A stretch of DNA of 64,000 bases from Anisus vortex (lineage: Eukaryota; Mollusca; Gastropoda; Planorbidae), in NCBI GenBank assembly GCA_949126835.1, contig OX421500.1, positions 18,358,181 to 18,422,180 of the forward strand. Reading direction: 5' to 3'. A program made the translations under genes and the position numbers. Position 1 is the first letter of the stretch, and each line of letters opens with the position of its first letter. The notes below the pieces were generated by a model that worked only from the letters and a program-made list of their open reading frames with translations, made no database searches and was not told where the DNA came from. Shown piece after piece: positions 26,163 through 37,243 of this stretch.

Positions 26163-29100
26163 TAAATAAACGTATATTAACTGATGTAAGGATCCAAAGT
26201 GTCAAGATAACAAACGTATATTAACTAATGTAAGGATCCAAAATGTCCAGATAACAAACGTATATTAACTGATGTAAGGACTCAAGGTGTCCAGATAACA
26301 AACGTATATTAACTGATGCAAGGATCCAAGGTGTCCAAATAAAAAACGTATATTAACTGCTGTAATGATCCAAGGTGTCCAGATAACTAACGTATATTAA
26401 CTGATGTAAGGATCCAAGGTGTCCAGATAACAACGTATATTAACTGATGTAAGGACCCAAGGTGACCAGACAACAAACATATATTAACTGATGTAAGGAC
26501 CCAAGGTGTCCAGATAACAAACGTATATTAACTGATGTAAGGACTCAAGGTGTCAAGATAACAAACATATATTAACTGATGTAATGATCCAAGGTGTCAA
26601 GATAACAAACGTATATTAACTGATATAAGGAATCAAGGTGTCCACATAACAAACGTATATTAACTGATGTAAGGATCCAAGGTGTCTATATAACAAACGT
26701 ATATGATCTGATGTAAGGATCCAAGGTGTCCAGATAACAAACGTATATTAACTGATGTAAGGATCCAAGGTGTCCAGATAACAAACGTATATTAACTGAT
26801 GTAAGGATCCAAGGTGTCCAGATAACAAACGTATATTAACTGATGTAAGGACCCAAGGTGTCCAGATAACGAACGTTTATTAACTGATGTAAGGATCCAG
26901 GGTATCCAGATAACAAACGTATATTAACTGATGTAAGGATTAAAGGTGTACAGATAACAAACGTATATTAACTGATGTAAGGACCCAAGGTGTCCAGACA
27001 ACAAAAGTATATTAACTGATGTAAAGATCCAAGGTGTCAAGATAACAAACGTATATTAACTGATGTAAGGATCCAAGGTGTCCAGATAACAAACGTATAT
27101 TAACTGATGTAAGGACCCAAGGTGTCAAGATAACAAACGTATATTAACTAATGTAAGGATCCAAAATGTCCAGATAACAAACGTATATTAACTGATGTAA
27201 GGATCCAAGGTGTCAAGATAACAAACGTATATTAACTAATGTAAGGATCCAAAATGTCCAGATAACAAACGTATATTAACTGATGTAAGGATCCAAGGTG
27301 TCCAGATAACAAACGTATATTAACTTATGTAAGGATCCAAGGTGTCCAGATAACAAACGTATATTAACTGATGTAAGGACCCAAGGTGTCTAGACAACAA
27401 ACGTATATTAACTGATGTAAGGATCCAAGGTGTCAAGATAACAAACGTATATTAACTGATGTAAGGATCCAAGGTGTCCAGATAACAAACGTATATTAAC
27501 TGATGTAAGGATCCAAGGTGTCCAGATAACAAACGTATATTACCTGATGTAAGGATTAAAGGTGTCCAGATAACAAACGTATATTAACTGATGTAAGGAC
27601 CCAAGGTGTCCAGATAACAAAAGTATATTAACTGATGTAAGGATCCAAGGTGTCCAGATAACAAACGTATATTAACTGATGTAAGGATTAAAGGTGTCCA
27701 GATAACAAACGTATATTAACTGATGTAAGGACCCAAGGTGTCCAGATAACAAAAGTATATTAACTGATGTAAGGATCCAAGGTGTCCAGATAACAAACGT
27801 ATATTAACTGATGTAAGGACCCAAGGTGTCCAGATAACAAACGTATATTAACTGATGTAAGGATCAATCATTTACGCGCTAGATTCCCCAACGTACTGAT
27901 GTAAGGATCCAAGGTGTGCAGATAACAAACGTATATTAACTGATGTAAGGAACCAAGGTGTCCAGATTATAAACGTATATTAACTGATGTAAGGACCCAA
28001 GGTGTCAAGATAACGAAGTATATTAACTGATGTAAGGATCCAAGGTGTCCAGAAAAAAAAAAGTATATTAACTGATGTAAGGATCCAAGGTGTCCAGATA
28101 ACAAACGTATATTAACTGATGTAAAGATCTAAGGTGTCCAGATAACAAACGTATATTAACTGATGTAAGGATCCAAGGTGTCAAGATAACAAACGTATAT
28201 TAACTGATGTAATGATCCAAGGTGTCCAGATAACAAACGTATATTAACTGATGTAAGGATCCAAGGTGTCCAGATAACAAACGTATATTAACAGATGTAA
28301 GGATCCAAGGTGTCCAGATAACAAACGTATATTAACTGATGTAAGGCTACAAGGTGTCCAGATAACAAACATATATTAACTGATGTAAGGATCCAAGGTG
28401 TCCAGATAACAAACGTATATTAACTGATGTAAGGATCCAAGTTGTCCAGATAACAAACGTATATTAACTGATGTAAGGATCCAAGGTGTCCAGATAACAA
28501 ACGTATATTAACTGATGTAAGGATCCAAGGTGTCCAGATAACAAACGTATATTAACTGATGTAAGGACCCAAGGTGTCCAGACAAGAAACGTATATTAAC
28601 TGATGTAAGGATCCAAGGTGTCAAGATAACAAACGTATATTAACTGATGTAAGGAATCAAGGTGTCCAGATAACAAACGTGTATTAACTGATGTAAGGAT
28701 CCAAGGTGTCCAGATAACAAACGTATATTAACTGATGTAAGGACCCAAGGTGTGCAGATAACAAACATATATTAACTGGTGTAAGGACCCAAGGTGTCCA
28801 GATAACAAACGCATATTAACTGATGTAAGGATCCAAAGTGTCCAGATATTGAACGTATATTACCTGATGTAAGGATCCAAGGTGTCCAGATAACAAACGT
28901 ATATTAACTGATGTAAGGATCCAAGGTGTCCAGATAACAACGTATATTAACTGATGTAAGGACCCAAGGTGTCCAGACAACAAACATATATTAACTGATG
29001 TAAGGACCCAAGGTGTCCAGATAACAAACGTATATTAACTGATGTAATGACCCAAGGTGTCCAGAGAACAAACATATATTAACTGATGTAATGATCAAAG

Positions 29101-32100
29101 GTGTCAAGATAACAAACGTATATTAACTGATGTAAGGAATCAAGGTGTCCAGATAACAAACGTATATTAACTGATGTAAGGATTAAAGGTGTCCAGATAA
29201 CTAACGTATATGAACTGATGTAAGGACCCAAGGTGTCCATATAACAAACATGTATTAACTGATGTAAGGACCCAAGGTGTCTAGATAACAAACGTATATT
29301 AACTGATGTAAGGATCCAAGGTGTCCAGATAACGAACGTATATTAACTGATGTAAGGATCCAAGGTGTCCAGATAACAAACGTATATTAACTGATGAAAG
29401 GACCCAAGGTGTCCAGATAACAAACGTATATTAACTGATGTAAGGATCCAAGGTGTCAAGATAACAAACGTATATTATCTGATGTAAGGATCCAAGGTGT
29501 CCAGAAAACAATCGTATATTAACTGATGTAAGGACCCAAGGTGTCCAGATAACAAACGTATATTAACTGATGTAAGGATCCATCATTTACGCGCTAGATT
29601 CCCCAACGTACTGATGTAAGGATCCAAGGTGTCCAGATAACAAACGTATATTAACTGATGTAAGGACCCAAGGTGTCCAGATAACAAACGTATATTAACT
29701 GATGTAAGGACCCAATGTGTCTAGATAACAAACGTATATTAACTGATGTAAGGATCCAAGGTGTCAAGATAACAAACGTATATTAACTGATGTAAGGACC
29801 CAAGGTGTCCAGATTATAAACGTATATTAACTGATGTAAGGACCCAAGGTGTCAAGATAACAAAGTATATTAACTGATGTAAGGATCCAAGGTGTCCAGA
29901 TAACAAACGTATATTAACTGATGTAAGGACCCAAGGTGTCCAGACAACAAACGTATATTAACTGATGTAAGGATCCAAGGTGTCAAGATAACAAACGTAT
30001 ATTAACTGATGTAAGGAATCAAGGTGTCCAGACAACAAACGTATATTAACTGATGTAAGGATCCAAGGTGTCCAGATAACAAACGTATATGAACTGATGT
30101 AAGGACCCAAGGTGTGCAGATAACAAACATATATTAACTGATGTAAGGACCCAAGGTGTCCAGATAACAAACGCATATTAACTGATGTAAGGATCCAAGG
30201 TGTCCAGATATCGAACGTGTATTACCTGATGTAAGGATCCAAGGTGTCCAAATAAAAAACGTATATTAACTGATGTTATGATCCAAGGTGTCCAGATAAC
30301 AAACGTATATTAACTGATGTAAGGATCCAAGGTGTCCAGATAACAACGTATATTAACTGATGTAATGACCCAAGGTGTCCAGACAACAAACATATATTAA
30401 CTGATATAAGGACCCAAGGTGTCCAGATAACAAACATATATTAACTGATGTAATGATCCAAGGTGTCAAGATAACAAACGTATATTAACTGATGTAAGGA
30501 TCCAAGGTGTCCAGATAACAAACGTATATGAACTGATGTAAGGACCCAAGGTGTCCAGATAACAAACATGTATTAACTGATGTAAGAACCTAAGGTGTCC
30601 AGATAACAAACGTATATTAACTGATGTAAGGACCCAAGGTGTCCAGATAACAAACATATATTAACTGATGTAATGATCCAAGGTGTCCAGATATCGAACG
30701 TATATTACCTGATGTAAGGATCCAAGGTGTCCAAATAAAAAACGTATATTAACTGATGTAATGATCCAAGGTGTCCAGATAACAAACGTATATTAACTGA
30801 TGTAAGGATCCAAGGTGTCCAGATAACAAACGTATATTAACTGATGTAAGGATCCAAGGTGTCCAGATAACAAACGTATATTAACTGATGTAAGGATCCA
30901 AGGTGTCCAGATAACAAACGTATATTAACTGATGTAAGGACCCAAGGTGTCCAGACAACAAACGTATATTAACTGATTTAAGGATCCAAAGTGTCAAGAT
31001 AACAAACGTATATTAACTGATGTAAGGAATCAAGGTGTACAGATAACAAACGTATATTAACTGATGTAAGGATTCAAGATGTCCAGATAACAAACGTATA
31101 TTAACTGATGTAAGGACCCAAGGTGTGCAGATAACAAACATATATTAACTGATGTAAGGACCCAAGGTGTCCAGATAACAAACGCATATTAACTGATGTA
31201 AGGATCCAAGGTGTCCAGATATCGAACGTATATTACCTCATGTAAGGATCCAAGGTGTCCAAATAAAAAACGTATATTAACTGATGTAATGATCCAAGGT
31301 GTCCAGATAACAAACGTATATTAACTGATGTAAGGATCCAAGGTGTCCAGATAACAACGTATATTAACTGATGTAAGGACCTAAGGTGTCCAGACAACAA
31401 ACATATATTAACTGATGTAAGGACCCAAGGTGTCCAGATAACAAACGTATATTAACTGATGTAAGGACCCAAGGTGTCCAGATAACAAACATATATTAAC
31501 TGATGTAATGATCCAAGGTGTCAAGATAACAAACGTATATTAACTGATGTAAGGATCCAAGGTGTCCAGATAACAAACGTATATGAACTGATGTAAGGAC
31601 CCAAGGTGTCCAGATAACAAACATGTATTAACTGATGTAAGGACCTAAGGTGTCCAGATAACAAACGCATATTAACTGATGTAAGGATCCAAGGTGTCCA
31701 GATATCGAACGTATATTACCTGATGTAAGGATCCAAGGTGTCCAAATAAAAAACGTATATTAACTGATGTAATGATCCAAGGTGTCCAGATAACAAACGT
31801 ATATTAACTGATGTAAGGATCCAAGGTGTCCAGATAACAAACGTATATTAACTGATGTAAGGACCCAAGGTGTCCAGATAACAAACATATATTAACTGAT
31901 GTAAGGACCCAAGGTGTCCAGATAACAAACGTATATTAACTGATGTAAGGATCCAAGGTGTCCAGATAACGAACGTATATTAACTGATGTAAGGATCCAA
32001 GGTGTCCAGATAACAAACGTATATTAACTGATGCAAGGACCCAAGGTGTCCAGATAACAAACGTATATTAACTGATGTAAGGATCCAAGGTGTCAAGATA

Positions 32101-33084
32101 ACAAACGTATATTATCTGATGTAATGATCCAAAGTGTCCAGAAAACAATCGTATATTAACTGATGTAAGGACCCAAGGTGTCCAGATAACAAACGTATAT
32201 TAACTGATGTAAGGACCCAAGGTGTCCAGATAACAAACGTATATTAACTGATGTAAGGATCCATCATTTACGCGCTAGATTCCCCAACGTACTGATGTAA
32301 GGATCCAAGGTATCCAGATAACAAACGTATATTAACTGATGTAAGGACCCAAGGTGTCCAGATAACAAACGTATATTAACTGATGTAAGGACCCAATGTT
32401 TCTAGATAACAAACGTATATTAACTGATGTAAGGATCCAAGGTGTCAAGATAACAAACGTATATTAACTGATGTAAGGACCCAAGGTGTCCAGATTATAA
32501 ACGTATATTAACTGAAAAAAGGACCCAAGGTGTCAAGATAACAAAGTATATTAACTGATGTAAGGATCCATGGTGTCCAGATAACAAATGTATATTAACT
32601 GATGTAAGGACCCAAGGTGTCCAGACAACAAACGTATATTAACTGATGTAAGGATCCAAGGTGTCCAGATAACAAACGTATATTAACTGATGTAAGGACC
32701 CAATGTTTCTAGATAACAAACGTATATTAACTGATGTAAGGATCCAAGGTGTCAAGATAACAAACGTATATTAACTGATGTAAGGACCCAAGGTGTCCAG
32801 ATTATAAACGTATATTAACTGAAGTAAGGACCCAAGGTGTCAAGATAACAAAGTATATTAACTGATGTAAGGATCCATGGTGTCCAGATAACAAATGTAT
32901 ATTAACTGATGTAAGGACCCAAGGTGTCCAGACAACAAACGTATATTAACTGATGTAAGGATCCAAGGTTTCCAGATAACAAACGTATATGAACTGATGT
33001 AAGGACCCAAGGTGTGCAGATAACAAACATATATTAACTGATGTAAGGACCCAAGGTGTCCAGATAACAAACGCATATTAACTA
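26163..33084. repeat. 44-bp satellite array, about 157 copies
   Basis: The consensus unit runs GGATCCAAGGTGTCCAGATA followed by ACAAACGTATATTAACTGATGTAA (44 bp). Most units carry GGATCC (a BamHI site) or GGACCC. Marked variants (GATATCGAACG next to CCAAATAAAAAACG) recur at about 30209, 30691, 31219 and 31704, that is every 11-12 units, so there is higher-order structure; a 7-unit block at about 32393-32700 is repeated at 32700-33006. Three units contain a foreign 30-bp segment. Minus-strand frames reading SGHLGSLHQLIYVC and similar are by-products of three units being 132 bp; they are not genes. Confidence 0.97.
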
Positions 33085-33267
33085 AAGGCTCTACTATATT
33101 CCACTAAATACCCGTATTTTTGGATACATAATTTGTTTATTATGTGCATGTTTCTTTAGTTATTACCAAATCATTCATTATATATTTTAAGTTTGTCTTT
33201 TGGTTAGATTTGCATTGAAATTTAACACGAAATTTGATTAAGACTTGTATATGTGCCACATTTACTT

Positions 33268-34745
33268 CTTATCTCGTCTCTGCCCTTGTGCATCTAGATT
33301 TGTCCGCTGTCTTCGATACGATTGACCATCACCGACTCATAGATCTCCTCAGCTCTACGTTTGGCATTCACGACATCGTCCTCTCCTGGTTCACGAGCTA
33401 TCTTCAGAATCGCTCCCAGACACGTCATGACCGAGTCCTTATTCTCCCAGCCTGTTACCGTCTGCTATGGTGTGCCACAGGGGTCTGTCCTCGGACCAGT
33501 TCTTTTCACCCTTTACACCCAACCCCTCTCCTTTGTCATAGAACGCAACAACCTTAAATATCATTCTTTTGTCGATGCCACCCAGCTCTATAACAGTGCT
33601 GAGCCTGAAGACTTCGACGTGCTCCTTGCTTCCATCTCCATCTGTTTCCTGGACATTAAGAACTGGATGACGATAAACAAGTTGAAGTTGTACTGTGAGA
33701 AGACTTAAGCTCTTATCGTCGGAACGAGACAGAGGGTCGTGTCCTTCACTGCGTCCGATTTTCGGCTGGCCGACGCAACAGTACCTTTCTCCTCGACTGT
33801 CAAGAGCCTTGGCGTCTATCTGGACTCTACGCTGTCCATGCAACCCCACATCCCACATCTCCTTCCTCACCAAAATCTGATTCTTTCACCTGCGTCGTAT
33901 TGCCGCCATCCGTCGCTATCTTATCAAGGAAGCTTGCGTTAAGCTTGTCATCTCTCTCCTCTTTTCCCGCTTGGATTATTGCAATTAGCACTTGGCTGGC
34001 CTCTCGGCCTCCTCCCTTCAGGGCCTCCAACGTGTCCAGAAATGTGCTGCCCGAGAAGTCGACTCATACTACTCATCATTTGATATGCCGGCTGGTCCAG
34101 CGGTTAGAACACCGGACTGTCAACCTAAAACCATCGGACAGGTCGCGGGTTCGAGCCCTGCCACTGGCGGATCCCTGTCGCCCTGCAGGAGTTTTGGGAC
34201 TAGTAGACGTAATAATCTACTAGAGCGCACTGAGCATGCTAATAGCATGATAGAAGCGCTATATAAAAACAATTATTATTATTATTATTATCTGCTTCGA
34301 TCTCTGCACTGGCTACCGATTAACCACCGGATCTCCTACAAGCTGGCTTCTCCCTGCTATAAGTGCCTGAATAACTCTTCCCCGGACTACATTTGCTCCT
34401 GTCTCGAGCTCTACACACAGTCCCGTCCACTTCGCTCGGCTTCTGATACACTAACTCTTTAGATCCATCGTGTGAAGTTAGTGTCCGCTGGTGAACGAGC
34501 CTTCTCATACGTGGGCCCGTCGCCTAGAATGCCCTCCCACTACAGCTTCGACAGAGCCCTAGCTTCGACACCCTCAGGAGCCGGCTGAGGACGCAGGCCC
34601 ACCTATTCAAGTAAAAGTTTATTATTTCTCATGTATGCATTTTCGTCTTTTATTATTTTTTTTTACTATGTCTGTGACTGTTGACAGCGCATAGAACTGT
34701 TTCCTACGGGATATGCGCTTTACAAGTATTATTATTATTATTGTA
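33268..34745 (+). pseudogene. LINE (CR1/L2/Jockey-like) reverse transcriptase remnant
   Basis: 5'-truncated non-LTR retrotransposon in broken frames: RT motif A LDLSAVFDTIDHHR at 33292-33335, motif B YGVPQGSVLGPVLF at about 33465-33510, motif C reads FVDATQLY at 33570-33595 where active enzymes have FADDTQLY, so the second catalytic Asp is lost; then VKSLGVYLDSTLSMQ, and after the SINE LRSLHWLPINHRISYK and YTQSRPLRS. It ends in a stem AGCGCATA...TATGCGCT (34686-34720) and a (TATTAT)n tail. Several stops and frameshifts. It begins ~180 bp after the satellite. Confidence 0.85.
34083..34292 (+). mobile_element. tRNA-derived SINE inserted in the LINE
   Basis: Box A-like GGTCCAGCGGTTAGAACACC at 34095-34114 and box B-like GGTCGCGGGTTCGAGCCCTG at 34141-34160 give a tRNA head (similar to a tRNA with a GTC anticodon: GGACTGTCAACC). 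The body has CCCTGCAGGAGTTTTGGGAC. The tail GAGCGCACTGAGCATGCTAA...AGCGCTATATAAAAAC then (ATT)n is shared with the LINE tail at 50208-50290. A diverged relative is at 63599-63880. It separates coding parts of the surrounding LINE. Confidence 0.85.
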
Positions 34746-35145
34746 TTTATCTATTTTAGCGATACATATTTCTCTCTTTAAAAAAAATATAAATTGGTTA
34801 TTTTTTTTTATTATTTATAAACATTTCATAAGCTCATATTATTATAATGTTATAATCTATTACTAACCTTGAAATTTTACACTTAAAAAAAATGAATCTA
34901 AATGAACAATAAAAAAAACAAAAAAAAAACAAGGCAAAATGCATTCAAATACTTTTTAATAATTATTGATTTTTAAAAAATGCAATACTATAATTGATGT
35001 TTTTTTATAGTTGATTTTTTGTTAAGGGATTTTTTAGGCAAACTACACACATGTTATAAATGACAATTTAGTAATTAGAATAATGTATTTTCTTCATTTA
35101 AAGATTGAAAATATTATAAAATAAAAGACATTGTTTAAGAACATT
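34746..35145. other. AT-rich spacer and 3' flank of FReD gene A
   Basis: Poly-A/T rich. AATAAA overlaps the end of the FReD gene on the minus strand (TAAGTAAATAAAATG), immediately after the stop; the text beyond it resembles the 3' flank of the 47.6 kb paralogue (GTCTTTTATT(T/C)TATAATATT). Confidence 0.55.
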
Positions 35146-36561
35146 TTATTTACTTATTTCTCTAAATTTCATTTCTGTAAAACTAACGAACTCATTAAAT
35201 TTAGTGAGGTCGTACCAGTTCATGCCTTTGTAAAGTTCGGTATTATTCCACAAACCGTTTAGATTTGAGTCATGACACAATGTTTTCCATTTTTGCTTCC
35301 TAAATGCTTGATCGTTGGGTTGGTACCACCATGCCCCTTTATTATTTTGAGCACACAGTGATTGTCCTTCTCTTGGATTGTGGTCGTAAGTTCCAAATAC
35401 TGCATCTTCATGATAAATTAAAGCGTTACCGGCATTGCCAGAATAACCTTTGATCTTAAGCCTATAACCTTCCGCCTCTCCATACAAACAAAACCTAGCA
35501 TACCTAGCAAAAAAATCGACAAGGTATTCAATATAATTATCTCCATTTTTAACCCGATTAAGGATTGATAAATCAATTCTAAGTTCATGTCGAGCCTGTA
35601 CTGTAATACGGTGAATGTGTTCATTGCCAAGATAAAATTCACCTTTACCTAAATCACCAAATCCATATTTATATTCATCCCATCCTCTGTAGAATTTAAG
35701 GTGTCCATTAAATCTTCTCTGAAATATTGTCCATCCACCTCCGTCTGTTTTAGTGTCACACATGACTTCAAGTCCATTGGAGAGAATGACAATAGGTCTA
35801 GCCTGGTTGCTGACCACACTTCTACAGGAGTAAGGTCGGAACTTCTGAATTGGCTGTGTTTGGTTAATTTCTACGTTAATGTCTACATTGATATCTGCTT
35901 CGTCACTTTCAATATCTGACAATTAATAACATTAAATATAGAAATATAAATCCAATTATTTGGCAGAGAATATAGACTCTAAGTACTATTTAAGTAACTT
36001 AATAATGTATAAATTATACTTGATTTTTAATACATTGTTTTACTAGAAGTAATTCATAAAACCTAACAAAATTTCAAATGTGTATAATAGCGGTCTTGTT
36101 GTTTTTTCAGACTCTAACAAATTGCTTCTAATCGAAATTGTAAGTCTAGTGATAAAGAAACATAGAAATCGTAACAAAAGAAGGTTAATGTAGCATGAGA
36201 CATGGTAGTTAGCTTTTGTTAGCATAATTGTAACTAACCCAGTGGCATAGCAATATTTTGACGCTAGAGGGAGCAATTTTTTTTTAATGAAAAGTGACCC
36301 ATGTTAGCCGTTTTTCCTTGACAAAGAAGAGCTATGAATTCGTACAAATCAAGTTAATAAACATATGTATTCAATGTTAAGAGTGTTCGAGAAGTATTGT
36401 TTTTCAAATAGAGATAGAGATGTGCAATAATTTGTGAATAATAAGAAAAAAAATATAAAAAGAATGAAATAAAATATTTAAATTCTAAACTTACCCGAAG
36501 TAGAGAAGGATGGTGTAATAAAATGCAAAGCAACACACAAGAATAGTATGTTTAAGTTCAT
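35146..36561 (-). CDS. Secreted fibrinogen-domain protein (FREP/FReD-like), paralogue A
   Basis: Two exons, 36495-36561 (67 nt) and 35146-35915, joined by a 579-bp GT-AG intron in phase 1; 278 residues. Exon 1 encodes a signal peptide, MNLNILFLCVALHFITPSFS. A short linker of alternating Asp/Asn and Ile/Val (DINVDINVEINQTQP) leads to a complete fibrinogen C-terminal domain of ~215 residues: VMCDTKTDGGGWTIFQRRF, GEFYLGNEHIHRIT, GAWWY, LCHDSNLNGLW and MNWYDLTKF. Such domains bind carbohydrate or other microbial ligands, and in snails FREPs are secreted haemolymph defence lectins; that role is by family. There is no immunoglobulin domain, unlike classical snail FREPs. The usual acidic calcium loop is poorly kept (TYDHNPREG). 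Divergent to its paralogue at 47623. Confidence 0.9.
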
Positions 36562-36760
36562 ACTTTTCTGTTCAAAATAGAAATAGTACTAAGTTGTTAA
36601 AGCTGTCGCACTCGTAAAAATGATGAAATAAGATTATGTATCGTGTTGAGTAGATTTTAATATAACATCGATATAAGTACACAAGTGGTGAGTAAATATT
36701 GACCAAAAATATACGCAATAGTAGATTGCCACGTATATCTGACGATTATCTTGACTGTTC
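36562..36760 (-). promoter_or_regulatory. 5' flank conserved between the two FReD genes
   Basis: Read on the minus strand, this flank shares with 47440-47622 an ordered set of blocks: ATACGTGG, (T)TGG(T/C)CAATRTTTACTCACC, ATGTTATAT, CAACACGATACATAA, CATTTTTAC and GTGCGACAGCTTTAACAAC, the last about 25-45 bp before the ATG. The spacing is also kept. This is where a core promoter and 5'UTR should lie; a CCAAT-like site is visible but no consensus TATA box. Confidence 0.65.
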
Positions 36761-36984
36761 TCCCGTCCTAGCCCCATCCACAGACAGACACAGACAGTTT
36801 TACCCTAACAAACATGTTTTTTTAATTTTACAACTAGAATTCAAAATTTTAACTCTGTATGCAACTCTACCTTTATTGGTTTAGATATTTTCATTATCTA
36901 AAATTTTGATCACCTAATCACCACGTCTAATGGTTGTTAGGGTTGTATTTGTTTTTTATTTTGAGAGAGAATCTTTGTTTTGTT

Positions 36985-37243
36985 CAACGTTCATTCTCCT
37001 ACGCGGGACCGTCCGCTTGGAATCACCTCCCACTACAGCTTCGCCAGAGCTCTAGCTATGACACCTTCAGGAGCTGGCTGGAGACTCACCTATTTCGTTA
37101 GCAGTATTTGCGTATACATATTTACATTTTTGTCTGTTGTTCGTTGTCTGTATTATGTAAGTGTCGTCAGCGCATATAACTGTCACCAACGGAATATGCG
37201 CTATTTAAGCACCATTAATATTATTATTATTATTATTATTATT
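36985..37243 (+). mobile_element. LINE 3' end, same family as 33.3-34.7 kb
   Basis: 5'-truncated copy beginning in the last codons (CCTACGCGGGACCGTCCGCTTGGAA and following, compare 34510-34600), then stem AGCGCATA...TATGCGCT at 37169-37202, then (ATT)n. Better conserved to 17158-17480 than to 34.5 kb. Confidence 0.8.

Noticed and set aside
29079..33076. Open minus-strand frames across the satellite (SGHLGSLHQLIYVC-type repeats)
   Set aside because: They exist only because the 44-bp unit lacks stops in one phase series; no start context, and they break at every indel.
26163..33084. CRISPR-like array
   Set aside because: Units are contiguous with no unique spacers, and the genome is eukaryotic.
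33439..33873. 144-codon minus-strand frame opposite the LINE
   Set aside because: Shadow of reverse-transcriptase codons on the plus strand.
34083..34170. Functional tRNA gene
   Set aside because: Boxes A and B are present, but the acceptor stem does not pair, and the body and (ATT)n tail are those of a SINE.
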